5,397 nt of DNA from G963674665 sp964609625 (GTDB lineage: Bacteria; Desulfobacterota; Desulfovibrionia; Desulfovibrionales; Desulfovibrionaceae), in NCBI GenBank assembly GCA_964609625.1, contig CAZSRS010000096.1, positions 1 through 5,397 of the forward strand, written 5' to 3'. How positions within the stretch are numbered: the stretch's first letter is position 1; each line of letters begins with the position of its first letter. The notes under the pieces were generated by a model. The model saw only the letters and a program-made list of their open reading frames with translations, searched no databases and was not told the DNA's origin. Of the stretch, positions 1 through 5,397 are shown piece after piece. A program made the position numbers and the translations under genes.

Positions 1-956
1 CCGATGCGGGTGTGCTTGGCCGCGGACCTGGCGATCATCTCCACGGCGTCCTTGGTGATCTGTAAGTCGATCCCCATGGTCTGGAAGTACTTACGCGAAT
101 GATGCAGCGGGGAGTCCTCGGCCACGATCAATATCTTCTTCAACTCTTCCACTCCCAGGTCCTGAAGCACGGCGATGGAGCTGAAACGCGAGATGAACTG
201 CGGGGTCATGCCGTAGGTGAAGAGATCCGAGAGCCTGACTTGGTTGCACAGTTCGAGTTTTTCTATGGCGCGCGTGATGCCGTCGGGGTCAAGGCTCTCC
301 ACCAGGGTAAGTTTGCGGTCGTCAAGTCCGCTCCTGATACCGCTCACGATTTGATCGTAAAGACCTTCAAAGGCACCACCGCAGATGAAGAACATCTTCT
401 GCGTGTCGATGGGGAAGCGGGCGCGCCGCTTTTTGCTGTGGTCATGGCGCACCGTCTCGAAGAGGATACGCTCCCCTTCGAGCATGGTCAGCAGGGCCTG
501 CTGGATGGCGATACCCAGCACATTGGGCTTGTCCTTGATATAGGCCGCGATCTTGTCCACCTCGTCGATGCAGACCGTGGCGTTCTCCATGTACTCTTTG
601 AGCTTCTCGTCCGTGGTGAACAGGCCGAAGGTGTTGTTCACGGCCATTTCCAAGGCCTTGAGCAAACGCCCCAGGTTCACGTCCCCGAGCTCTTCACCGG
701 CGAGCATGTTGGCGTTCATGATGGCCATGGCTCTGAACTTTTTCAATGCGGGGTAATGGTGATAGAACTTCTGGATGGTGTTCATGATGGTGGTCTTGCC
801 GGTGCCGCTGTTGCCGATGAGCAGGATGTTGCCTGCCTTGAGGCCATTGATGTGTTTGTAGATGGCCACGGCGACCTTGTGCAGTACCTCCTCCTGCCCC
901 AGGGTCTTGCTGGAAAGGAACTTGTGGATTTCACGCGGCAGGGGGATGTCGCTCAT
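1..956 (-). CDS. ClpX-like AAA+ ATPase without zinc domain (3' end beyond window)
   Basis: The frame reads 318 residues from ATG 956 to the window edge without a stop, so the C-terminus is missing. Visible motifs are LGQEE (19-23, as in ClpX VGQE), Walker A GNSGTGKT (48-55), Walker B VCIDEVDKI (128-136, Asp131/Glu132), IQQALLTMLEG (151-161, matching ClpX QQALLK-EG), IDTQKMFFICGGAFEGL (183-199, nearly ClpX) and PQFISRF (252-258) with the likely arginine finger Arg257. It is therefore a ClpX-type hexameric, ATP-driven protein remodeller, probably cytoplasmic. It differs from housekeeping ClpX in three ways. There is no N-terminal Cys4 zinc domain; the pore loop GYVGEDV reads GEELGDV (87-93), without the aromatic; and no IGF-like tripeptide occurs between FFICGGAF and PQFISRF, so ClpP docking is doubtful. 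A basic KKRRAR run (175-180) sits near the ClpX RKH loop. ATG 956 was chosen over in-frame ATG 968 because GGAG lies 6 bases upstream. The AAA+ call is firm; the role is unknown. Confidence 0.88.
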   Translation of the reverse strand, partial: MSDIPLPREIHKFLSSKTLGQEEVLHKVAVAIYKHINGLKAGNILLIGNSGTGKTTIMNTIQKFYHHYPALKKFRAMAIMNANMLAGEELGDVNLGRLLKALEMAVNNTFGLFTTDEKLKEYMENATVCIDEVDKIAAYIKDKPNVLGIAIQQALLTMLEGERILFETVRHDHSKKRRARFPIDTQKMFFICGGAFEGLYDQIVSGIRSGLDDRKLTLVESLDPDGITRAIEKLELCNQVRLSDLFTYGMTPQFISRFSSIAVLQDLGVEELKKILIVAEDSPLHHSRKYFQTMGIDLQITKDAVEMIARSAAKHTRI

Positions 957-962
957 GAGCTG

Positions 963-966
963 CTCC
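963..966 (-). promoter_or_regulatory. Shine-Dalgarno GGAG deciding the start of the ClpX-like gene
   Basis: On the minus strand GGAG is followed by a 6-base spacer and ATG at 956. The alternative in-frame ATG at 968 has no purine-rich site upstream. The start codon itself sits in a perfect 10-base palindrome, GCTCATGAGC (951-960). Confidence 0.55.
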
Positions 967-1027
967 ATGGGTATGGCGGTTGCAGTTGAAGAAGACGCTC
1001 GGATCGATGTCGATACCGTTGGAGTGG

Positions 1028-1057
1028 ATTATACGTGACAGACAGCCTGTCCTGCAA
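1028..1057 (-). promoter_or_regulatory. Candidate sigma-70-type promoter for the ClpX-like gene
   Basis: Read on the minus strand, a TTGCAG -35 (1052-1057, 3 of 6 consensus) is followed by an 18-base spacer and a perfect TATAAT -10 (1028-1033). A transcript would start near 1021, giving a leader of about 65 bases before ATG 956. The spacer holds an inverted repeat GACAG/CTGTC (1037-1041 and 1047-1051), placed where a repressor could block the polymerase. The location in the 200-base gap after the helicase stop supports a real intergenic promoter. The weak -35 keeps confidence moderate. Confidence 0.45.
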
Positions 1058-1156
1058 CACGTCCAGATCCTGGTTATGCGGTTTCGATGGCAGTGGGCAC
1101 CGTACTTCCCCAGCACGATACGAGCGGCCTCCTCCTGGTCTCGGGAATGAAAAACT

Positions 1157-4100
1157 TCAGGACAGCAACGCCTCCAGGTCCTCGCGCGTGAGCGTGGCCA
1201 GTGTGGAGGTGGCCCCTTGTTCCAGAATCGCGGTCAGTTCCTTTTTCTCCCGCTGTAACAGGAGGACTTTCTCGTCAATGCTGTCGGTGCAAATGAAGCG
1301 GTAGGCAAAGACTTTTTTGTCTTGACCGATGCGATGGGTGCGGTCCACGGCCTGGGCCTCGACCGCCGGATTCCACCAGGGGTCCATGATGAACACGTAG
1401 TCCGCGGCGGTGAGGTTCAGCCCCACCCCGCCGGCCTTGAGGCTGATGCAGAAAACAGGTGGGCCGTCGGGGTCCTGAAAATCGGCCACGCGCTTTTCCC
1501 GTTCTTTGGCTGGCGTGCGGCCGTCGAGATAGGCGTAGGTCACGCCCCGAGCCTCCAGACCCTGCCGGATGATGCCCAGAAACTTGGTGAATTGCGAAAA
1601 CACCAGGGCCTTGTGCCCCTCGGAGACAACTTCAAGAATGATCTTGATCAGTTCATCCAGCTTTCCCGAAGAGACGCCCTTCATTCCCACCAGTTCCGGA
1701 TGGCAGGCGACCTGGCGCAGCCGCAGGAGCCCTTCCAGCACCTTGATTTTGGAGCGGTTCAAGCCCTGCCTGTCCACGGCGGCCAGTATCTCGCTGCGAT
1801 AGTGGTTGCGCAGGCGATCATACACGGCGCTCTGGTCAGCAGCCATCTCGCATCGAATCACCACTTCCTGTTTGTCGGGCAGGTCCGCGGCCACAGCCGC
1901 CTTGGTCCGGCGCAGGACAAAGGGTTTGATGACGCGTTGCAGCAGCTCGCGGGCCTTTGTGTCTCCCTGGCTGAGGGGTTTGGCAAAGCGGGCGTCGAAC
2001 TGCGTGCGTGAGCCCAGCATGTTGCTGTTGCAGAAATGAAACTGCGACCACAATTCGTCGAGACGATTTTCCAGAGGAGTACCCGTCATACACAGCCGCC
2101 TGTCGGCCTGCAGTATCCGCGAGGCCTTGGCCGTCTGCGAGTCGGGATTCTTGATGGCTTGACTCTCGTCCAGGATCACACAACGCCAGTGCATCTGACG
2201 CAGGATCTCGATGTCGCGTCGCAGAAGCCCGTATGTCGTCAGCACCAGGTCATGTTCAGTAAAACTACTTTCCAGGCCGCTCCTGTCCAGTCCTGCATAG
2301 GAGAGCACGGACAAATCAGGACAAAACCGGACCGCTTCCTCCCGCCAATTGAAGAGCAACGAGGTGGGCGCCACAACCAGCGCAGGGCCGCCACTGCCAC
2401 GCTCCTTTTCCAGCTGCAGCCAAGCCAGTACCTGAACCGTCTTGCCCAGGCCCATGTCGTCGGCCAGCACCCCCCCGCAGCCAAAGTCCGCCAAAAAGTC
2501 GAACCAACCCAGGGCCTCCTGTTGATAGGGGCGCAGTGTTCCATTCAGCTTGCTGGGCGGTGGCGGTGGCTTCAACCCGTTGAAGGACTTGATCCGACTC
2601 CGCAGGGCCATGAAATCACGATCCATGGCCTGGATCTCCACTTCCTCGAGCAGGGCGTCCAGGAGCATGGCATGGGCCGAATGGAAACGCAGTGTTTCCT
2701 CCTTGTTCGATCCCATATGCCCCATCTCCAGAAGATGGGCGTGCCGCTCAAGCCACTCCGTGGGGAGCACTCCCAAGGAGCCGTCCGGCAACTCGATGCT
2801 CTTTTCCCCACGCAGGAAGGCTCGGATGGCCTTGGGCAACGGCACGATGGCGTTGCCGAAATCCACGCCTCCCCCCACGTCGAACCAGTCCAACCCGCTG
2901 CTGATACGCAGTCCAGTGGCTTGACCCGCGAGCAACCGGCGCTTGTCGCGCCCCCTGATGGTCCAGCCCTGTTCCGCCAGGGGCGCCAAGAACTCCAACG
3001 CCTGCCAGGGAGACCTGTGCGGGGAAACGAACAGCCCTTTGTCACTGCTTTGCAGGCCACAGTTCTTGACTTGGACGAGAAGCCTTTCCTCGGCCTCCAG
3101 GTTGCGTTCGATCCGCGTCCAGGAGCCGACGTCCAGAATGGTGGGGCGCTCGTCATTGGCCGTGATTTCGAATCCGTCGTAATCCAGCCAGAGTTCCGCC
3201 GTGATCGCCTCCTCCCCGAACTCAACTTCCAGGAATGGTCTGGGGTCGATGGCGCGGCGATGTTCGGGCGCTATATCCTCCGGCAGTTCGAGCACCGATG
3301 ACCGTATATTCCCGTGCTGGGTACCGGGCTCGGCCATAGACGGTTCGAGAGCGGTCAGGATCAGCTCTCTGGCATCGCTTTCAGGTACGATGACGCGATG
3401 CTTATTCCTGCGGATGGTCTTGATCCACTGCATGTCGGGGCCGGGCAGAACGTGCAACCCTTGGTCGAGAACGAAGGAAAGTGGCGTGGTGCCGATGAAC
3501 AGCGGTACCTTCGACACGGGGAGCAGGGTCTCACCCAACCGGACATGCGGTTCGTACACGATATTCCGTTTGGGGTTGGGGAGGGAATCGCGCAGAAGCA
3601 CGAACTCGAGGCCTGCCTCGTAGGGTTGCCCGATGTGCACGGGGTCGGCGAGGGTCTGACCGGAAGAGCTGATGCGACATCGTTTTGTGCTGGCCAACTC
3701 ACGCAAGAGCAAGGTCAAGATCGAGTTGGAAATCTGGCAGGGCTGAAAGCTGCGGGGAGACCAGCGACGGGACCAGTAATACTCGCCGTGGTTGTTGTAC
3801 TCCTTGATCAGTGTTTCGAGGATGACGCGGTCATGACGGGGAAGATCGGGTTCGTCCAGGATCTTGTGTGGAGCGGGTGATGCCTGCTTGCCGAGCTTGC
3901 CCGACTTGAGAATTTTTTGCTTGAAGGCCCCCAGTGAGATGGTTCCGCCCTCGATGTCCATCTCGTAGCGCAGCATGAATTCACCGGGCACGCCTTCCCA
4001 GCGGTTCGGGCCGGCGGCCTGGTTTTTGCGCAAGGGGAAGAGCAATTCACGCCACAGGTTAGGGATCTCCGTGCCGCTCTCGTTTGCCACTGTATTTCTT

Positions 4101-4366
4101 GACAGGTCGATGGCCGCGTCCGTGGCGAGAATGGCTGCCCACAGGTGCTTGCAGGCGTTGCCGCTCTGAAAATAGGGGCAGCTGCAGAAGACATGATAAT
4201 AAGGATCCTTTTCCGTGGTTTGATCCTGTAATTCGATGGAATAGAGTCGCGAGCCCCGCACAGTGGCGACAATTTCGTTTGGGGTGGCTTTCTTCAGGGT
4301 GACACGCCTCTCTTGAAAGTACCGTCTGCCCTTGCTCATGATTATGGAAGGAAAAAAGAGCAGCAT
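1157..4366 (-). CDS. SNF2-family DNA translocase/helicase with N-terminal SWIM zinc finger
   Basis: From ATG 4366 the product is 1069 residues, typical of large bacterial SWIM-SNF2 proteins. A SWIM zinc finger Cys-x-Cys...Cys-x-His (Cys61, Cys63, Cys72, His74) follows an N-terminal KGRRYFQ segment. A long middle region (about 110-595) has no motif I recognise, and a Pro5 linker lies at 600-604. The two RecA-like lobes carry LRPYQQEALGWF (611-622), DDMGLGKT motif I (636-643), VVAPTSLLFNW (664-674), LTTYGLL (709-715), DESQ motif II (733-736, a variant of the usual DEAH/DEAQ), MTGTP motif III (760-764), KALVFSQF motif IV (from 919), LKAGGVGLNLTAADYV motif V (from 976) and QAVDRTHRIGQ motif VI (1005-1015). 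The family uses ATP to translocate along DNA and remodel protein-DNA complexes. All catalytic motifs are intact. The frame stays open to a TTG at 4453, with ATG at 4414 and 4339 as alternatives. ATG 4366 has AGGAG just upstream and keeps the conserved FFPS-KGRRYF segment. The specific biological role is unknown. Confidence 0.93.
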   Translation of the reverse strand: MLLFFPSIIMSKGRRYFQERRVTLKKATPNEIVATVRGSRLYSIELQDQTTEKDPYYHVFCSCPYFQSGNACKHLWAAILATDAAIDLSRNTVANESGTEIPNLWRELLFPLRKNQAAGPNRWEGVPGEFMLRYEMDIEGGTISLGAFKQKILKSGKLGKQASPAPHKILDEPDLPRHDRVILETLIKEYNNHGEYYWSRRWSPRSFQPCQISNSILTLLLRELASTKRCRISSSGQTLADPVHIGQPYEAGLEFVLLRDSLPNPKRNIVYEPHVRLGETLLPVSKVPLFIGTTPLSFVLDQGLHVLPGPDMQWIKTIRRNKHRVIVPESDARELILTALEPSMAEPGTQHGNIRSSVLELPEDIAPEHRRAIDPRPFLEVEFGEEAITAELWLDYDGFEITANDERPTILDVGSWTRIERNLEAEERLLVQVKNCGLQSSDKGLFVSPHRSPWQALEFLAPLAEQGWTIRGRDKRRLLAGQATGLRISSGLDWFDVGGGVDFGNAIVPLPKAIRAFLRGEKSIELPDGSLGVLPTEWLERHAHLLEMGHMGSNKEETLRFHSAHAMLLDALLEEVEIQAMDRDFMALRSRIKSFNGLKPPPPPSKLNGTLRPYQQEALGWFDFLADFGCGGVLADDMGLGKTVQVLAWLQLEKERGSGGPALVVAPTSLLFNWREEAVRFCPDLSVLSYAGLDRSGLESSFTEHDLVLTTYGLLRRDIEILRQMHWRCVILDESQAIKNPDSQTAKASRILQADRRLCMTGTPLENRLDELWSQFHFCNSNMLGSRTQFDARFAKPLSQGDTKARELLQRVIKPFVLRRTKAAVAADLPDKQEVVIRCEMAADQSAVYDRLRNHYRSEILAAVDRQGLNRSKIKVLEGLLRLRQVACHPELVGMKGVSSGKLDELIKIILEVVSEGHKALVFSQFTKFLGIIRQGLEARGVTYAYLDGRTPAKEREKRVADFQDPDGPPVFCISLKAGGVGLNLTAADYVFIMDPWWNPAVEAQAVDRTHRIGQDKKVFAYRFICTDSIDEKVLLLQREKKELTAILEQGATSTLATLTREDLEALLS

Positions 4367-4369
4367 TCG

Positions 4370-4374
4370 CTCCT
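4370..4374 (-). promoter_or_regulatory. Shine-Dalgarno AGGAG before ATG 4366 of the SNF2 gene
   Basis: On the minus strand AGGAG is followed by only 3 bases (CGA) and then ATG. This is the best ribosome-binding sequence among the four possible starts (TTG 4453, ATG 4414, ATG 4366, ATG 4339), but the spacing is shorter than usual, so the start remains open. Confidence 0.4.
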
Positions 4375-4454
4375 GCCATGTGGAAGACGGGGATCCAGGG
4401 AGTGACTGTGACATAGGCTCGCGAAAAACGGGAATGAAGTTCAGCGTAGGCAAC

Positions 4455-4484
4455 GATGTACTGCTCTTTTCGCGGTGATGTCAA
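4455..4484 (-). promoter_or_regulatory. Candidate promoter for the SNF2 gene
   Basis: The minus strand carries a perfect TTGACA (4479-4484), an 18-base spacer and TACATC (4455-4460) as a weak -10 matching 3 of 6 positions of TATAAT. Transcription would begin near 4448. That is downstream of the TTG 4453 start, so it would favour the ATG starts at 4414 or 4366. The perfect -35 directly upstream of a large gene is suggestive; the poor -10 limits confidence. Confidence 0.35.
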
Positions 4485-4519
4485 ATCAGCTGCCCCAGGG
4501 AAATGAACAGCCTCCTCGT

Positions 4520-4592
4520 CCTCGTATCACGAGGCCAAGTCGAGGAAATGCCCTTGCCACAAGGGCCGGTGCTCCGCCCCAAAGCAAGGGGC
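4520..4592. other. Cluster of three short stem-loops, possible terminator region
   Basis: Three perfect hairpins lie in 73 bases: CCTCGT/ACGAGG (4520-4525, 4529-4534, 3-base loop), GCCCTTG/CAAGGGC (4550-4556, 4560-4566, 3-base loop) and GCCCC/GGGGC (4576-4580, 4588-4592, 7-base loop). None is followed by a clear T-run on either strand, so this is not a textbook intrinsic terminator. Their position upstream of the SNF2 promoter would suit insulation from upstream transcription, or a structured repeat element. Confidence 0.4.
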
Positions 4593-4606
4593 ACTAGGGC
4601 TTTCTT

Positions 4607-4665
4607 CCAGATATCAATAACGTTCTGGTCGGGCGACTGGGATTCGGGGATATGACGATATCTGG
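4607..4665. repeat. Nested inverted repeats CCAGATATC/GATATCTGG
   Basis: A perfect 9-base inverted repeat has arms at 4607-4615 (CCAGATATC) and 4657-4665 (GATATCTGG), 41 bases apart. The right arm overlaps a second palindrome, GATAT-GACG-ATATC (4649-4662). Such an arrangement can be a pair of operators for a dimeric regulator or the ends of a very small element. No coding function is visible between the arms. Confidence 0.35.
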
Positions 4666-4861
4666 TATTCGATAGCACGCTCACATCGAGAAGTGCGACG
4701 TAATAATGCACTGCAGGAGGTCGCTTTGCGAGTGAACCTCCATGAGCTGGCCGTTGAAAAACCGCGATTTCGTCAGGCAGCGGCAATCAAAGCGCAGAAC
4801 GTGATTTGGTTGCGTCTTTGCAGGAAGACTTGAGGAAGGCGATGTAGACTATCAAAAGTAC

Positions 4862-4894
4862 GAACATTTATTTGTTTATGAACATTTTCTGTTC
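4862..4894. repeat. AT-rich patch with GAACA direct and inverted repeats
   Basis: GAACATTT occurs at 4862-4869 and again at 4880-4887. The second copy forms an inverted repeat with TGTTC (GAACA-TTTTC-TGTTC, 4880-4894). It abuts and slightly overlaps the stop codon of the CDPS-like frame (4893-4895). It could be a binding site for a dimeric regulator or simply AT-rich spacer; there is no G+C-rich stem to make it a terminator. Confidence 0.3.
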
Positions 4895-5366
4895 ATCGGA
4901 CACAAGCATACATTTCTGCATGGGCTATAGTGCCATACCGGACAAATTGTGCATAAATCGGCTGGAAGAAGTCCTGCTGCAGCAGGTCCCTGGTCAGGGA
5001 GGTAATACTGCCTGAGTAAACGCAGAGGTTGTAGTGAATCCCTTGGTACACGAAACCGCAAAGGAACTCAGAAAGCTCATACAACACATAGTTGCACAGG
5101 GTGAGAAGCTTCTCTGGGTTGAATCGATTGACAATGCTTCCCAGGTTTTCGGAAATCGCTTTGACAATATAATTCCTGAGCGCTTCCTCTTTATGAAAAC
5201 AGTCAAAGATACGTTGTGTGTTGTGTGCATAGACCGAATCCACGATGTCCGGCCATTCAAGGATGAGAACCTTGTCTCGTTGTCTGAGGGGCAGTGTAGC
5301 AACGGCTTTACGGCAAACGTCCAGAATGACGTCGGATTGTCGAACAGGAGTTTCGCCCCACAGACC
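4893..5366 (-). pseudogene. C-terminal fragment of a tRNA-dependent cyclodipeptide synthase
   Basis: CDPSs use two aminoacyl-tRNAs to make cyclic dipeptides. The minus-strand frame is open from just after a TAA (5367-5369) to TGA at 4893, about 157 codons. Against AlbC as I remember it, NYVLYE matches NYVLAE around catalytic Tyr178/Glu182. A further Tyr lies exactly 24 residues after the first, at the place of Tyr202, and the preceding PEKLLTLCNY resembles AEHLRAGLNY. Upstream, KVLILEWPDI fits the strand before the long helical region, with spacing about 4 residues shorter than AlbC. The C-terminus ends at the family's usual last strand (EMYACVR). The N-terminal half, with the serine that accepts the aminoacyl group, is absent: the in-frame TAA leaves roughly 85 residues unaccounted for. 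The first in-frame start is GTG 5243 (116 residues), with only a weak GGA upstream. The gene is probably broken by a frameshift or truncation. Lower G+C than the helicase suggests separate origin. Confidence 0.6.
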
Positions 5367-5397
5367 TTATTTTCCGAATAATAGCAATGAAATAAGT

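Larger units (their letters stand above)
960..1156 (-). pseudogene. Possible frameshifted remnant of a small gene between helicase and ClpX-like gene
   Basis: Immediately after the helicase stop one minus-strand frame reads LKFFIPET (CTG AAG TTT TTC..., from about 1160). It then degrades into an arginine-rich run and a stop after roughly 28 residues. From about 1139 the next frame reads DQEEAARIVLGKYGAH, which looks protein-like. Joined by one frameshift near 1136-1142, the two would give the start of a small acidic protein (KFFIPET...DQEEAARIVLGKYGA). A GGAGG motif inside the helicase end lies about 10 bases before the CTG, as it would for a translationally coupled start. No start codon of the usual type is present and the frame breaks again before 1070, so any gene here is broken. 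This is a tentative reading of a short stretch. Confidence 0.22.
4485..4892. other. Intergenic stretch without a convincing gene
   Basis: A minus-strand frame at 4481-4786 (TTG start, 101 codons) is open, but its product is rich in Arg, Pro and Ser, shows no recognisable motif and has no clear ribosome-binding site, so I do not call it a gene. The stretch contains the three stem-loops, the GATATC-type inverted repeats and, at its right end, an AT-rich patch. I saw no tRNA, transposase or CRISPR-like pattern. Confidence 0.5.

Noticed and set aside
951..960. Perfect palindrome GCTCATGAGC over the ClpX-like start codon
   Set aside because: A 10-base palindrome is easily met by chance at this length of DNA. 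It is noted with the ribosome-binding site but not treated as a regulatory element.
99..989. Plus-strand open frame of 296 codons
   Set aside because: It is antisense to the ClpX-like gene with Walker A and B. The product is a His/Gly/Val-rich shadow with no domain signature.
1322..2011. Plus-strand open frame of 229 codons
   Set aside because: It is antisense to helicase motifs II to VI, with no ribosome-binding site or recognisable domain.
2036..3301. Long plus-strand open frame of 421 codons
   Set aside because: It lies wholly antisense to the SNF2 gene, whose motifs are all in the minus frame. Its product shows no motif and is rich in Gln, His and Pro, as expected from the complement of a G+C-rich gene.
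4481..4786. Minus-strand open frame of 101 codons with TTG start
   Set aside because: It has no motif, no ribosome-binding site, odd composition, and overlaps the stem-loops and the -35 of the SNF2 promoter.
4880..4894. GAACATTTTCTGTTC as a LexA/SOS box
   Set aside because: The spacing between GAAC and GTTC is 7 bases rather than the 4 of the Gram-positive SOS box, and it lies at the end of a gene rather than before one.
5034..5381. Plus-strand open frame of 115 codons over the CDPS fragment
   Set aside because: The translation looks moderately protein-like, but it lacks a recognisable motif, while the opposite strand carries the CDPS residues at the right spacing.

Overview
The window looks like bacterial chromosomal DNA. 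Nearly everything that reads as coding lies on the minus strand, in long, densely packed, intron-free frames. Hand counts on sampled lines give about 60-68% G+C inside the large helicase gene, but only about 47% over 4921-5280 on the right. The organism cannot be named from this. A Gram-negative lineage such as Desulfobacterota or another proteobacterial group would fit, but that is a guess.

Layout, right to left (the direction of transcription). (1) 4893-5366, minus: the C-terminal part of what I read as a tRNA-dependent cyclodipeptide synthase (CDPS). It keeps the catalytic Tyr-x-x-x-Glu and the downstream pocket Tyr at the AlbC spacing. An in-frame stop at 5367-5369 cuts off the N-terminal half that would carry the catalytic serine, so it is probably a pseudogene or frameshifted copy. 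(2) 4485-4892: about 400 bases with no convincing gene, holding an AT-rich patch with GAACA repeats, nested GATATC-type inverted repeats and a run of three short stem-loops. (3) 1157-4366, minus: a complete SNF2-family ATPase of about 1069 residues with an N-terminal SWIM zinc finger and all the helicase motifs. A candidate promoter with a perfect TTGACA lies just upstream. (4) 957-1156: a 200-base gap with a candidate promoter (perfect TATAAT, palindromic spacer) and possibly the frameshifted remains of a small gene. (5) 1-956, minus: a ClpX-like AAA+ ATPase whose C-terminus runs off the left edge.

How they may work together: the helicase and the ClpX-like gene are co-directional and could be co-transcribed, although the second appears to have its own promoter. 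The ClpX-like protein keeps Walker A, Walker B and the arginine-finger region. It lacks the N-terminal zinc domain, the aromatic GYVG pore loop and the IGF-type ClpP-docking loop. It is therefore unlikely to be housekeeping ClpX and is better viewed as a specialised remodelling ATPase. A functional link with the SNF2 protein (nucleic-acid translocation plus protein remodelling) is only inferred from adjacency. The low-G+C CDPS remnant suggests an acquired, decaying segment next to the helicase locus.
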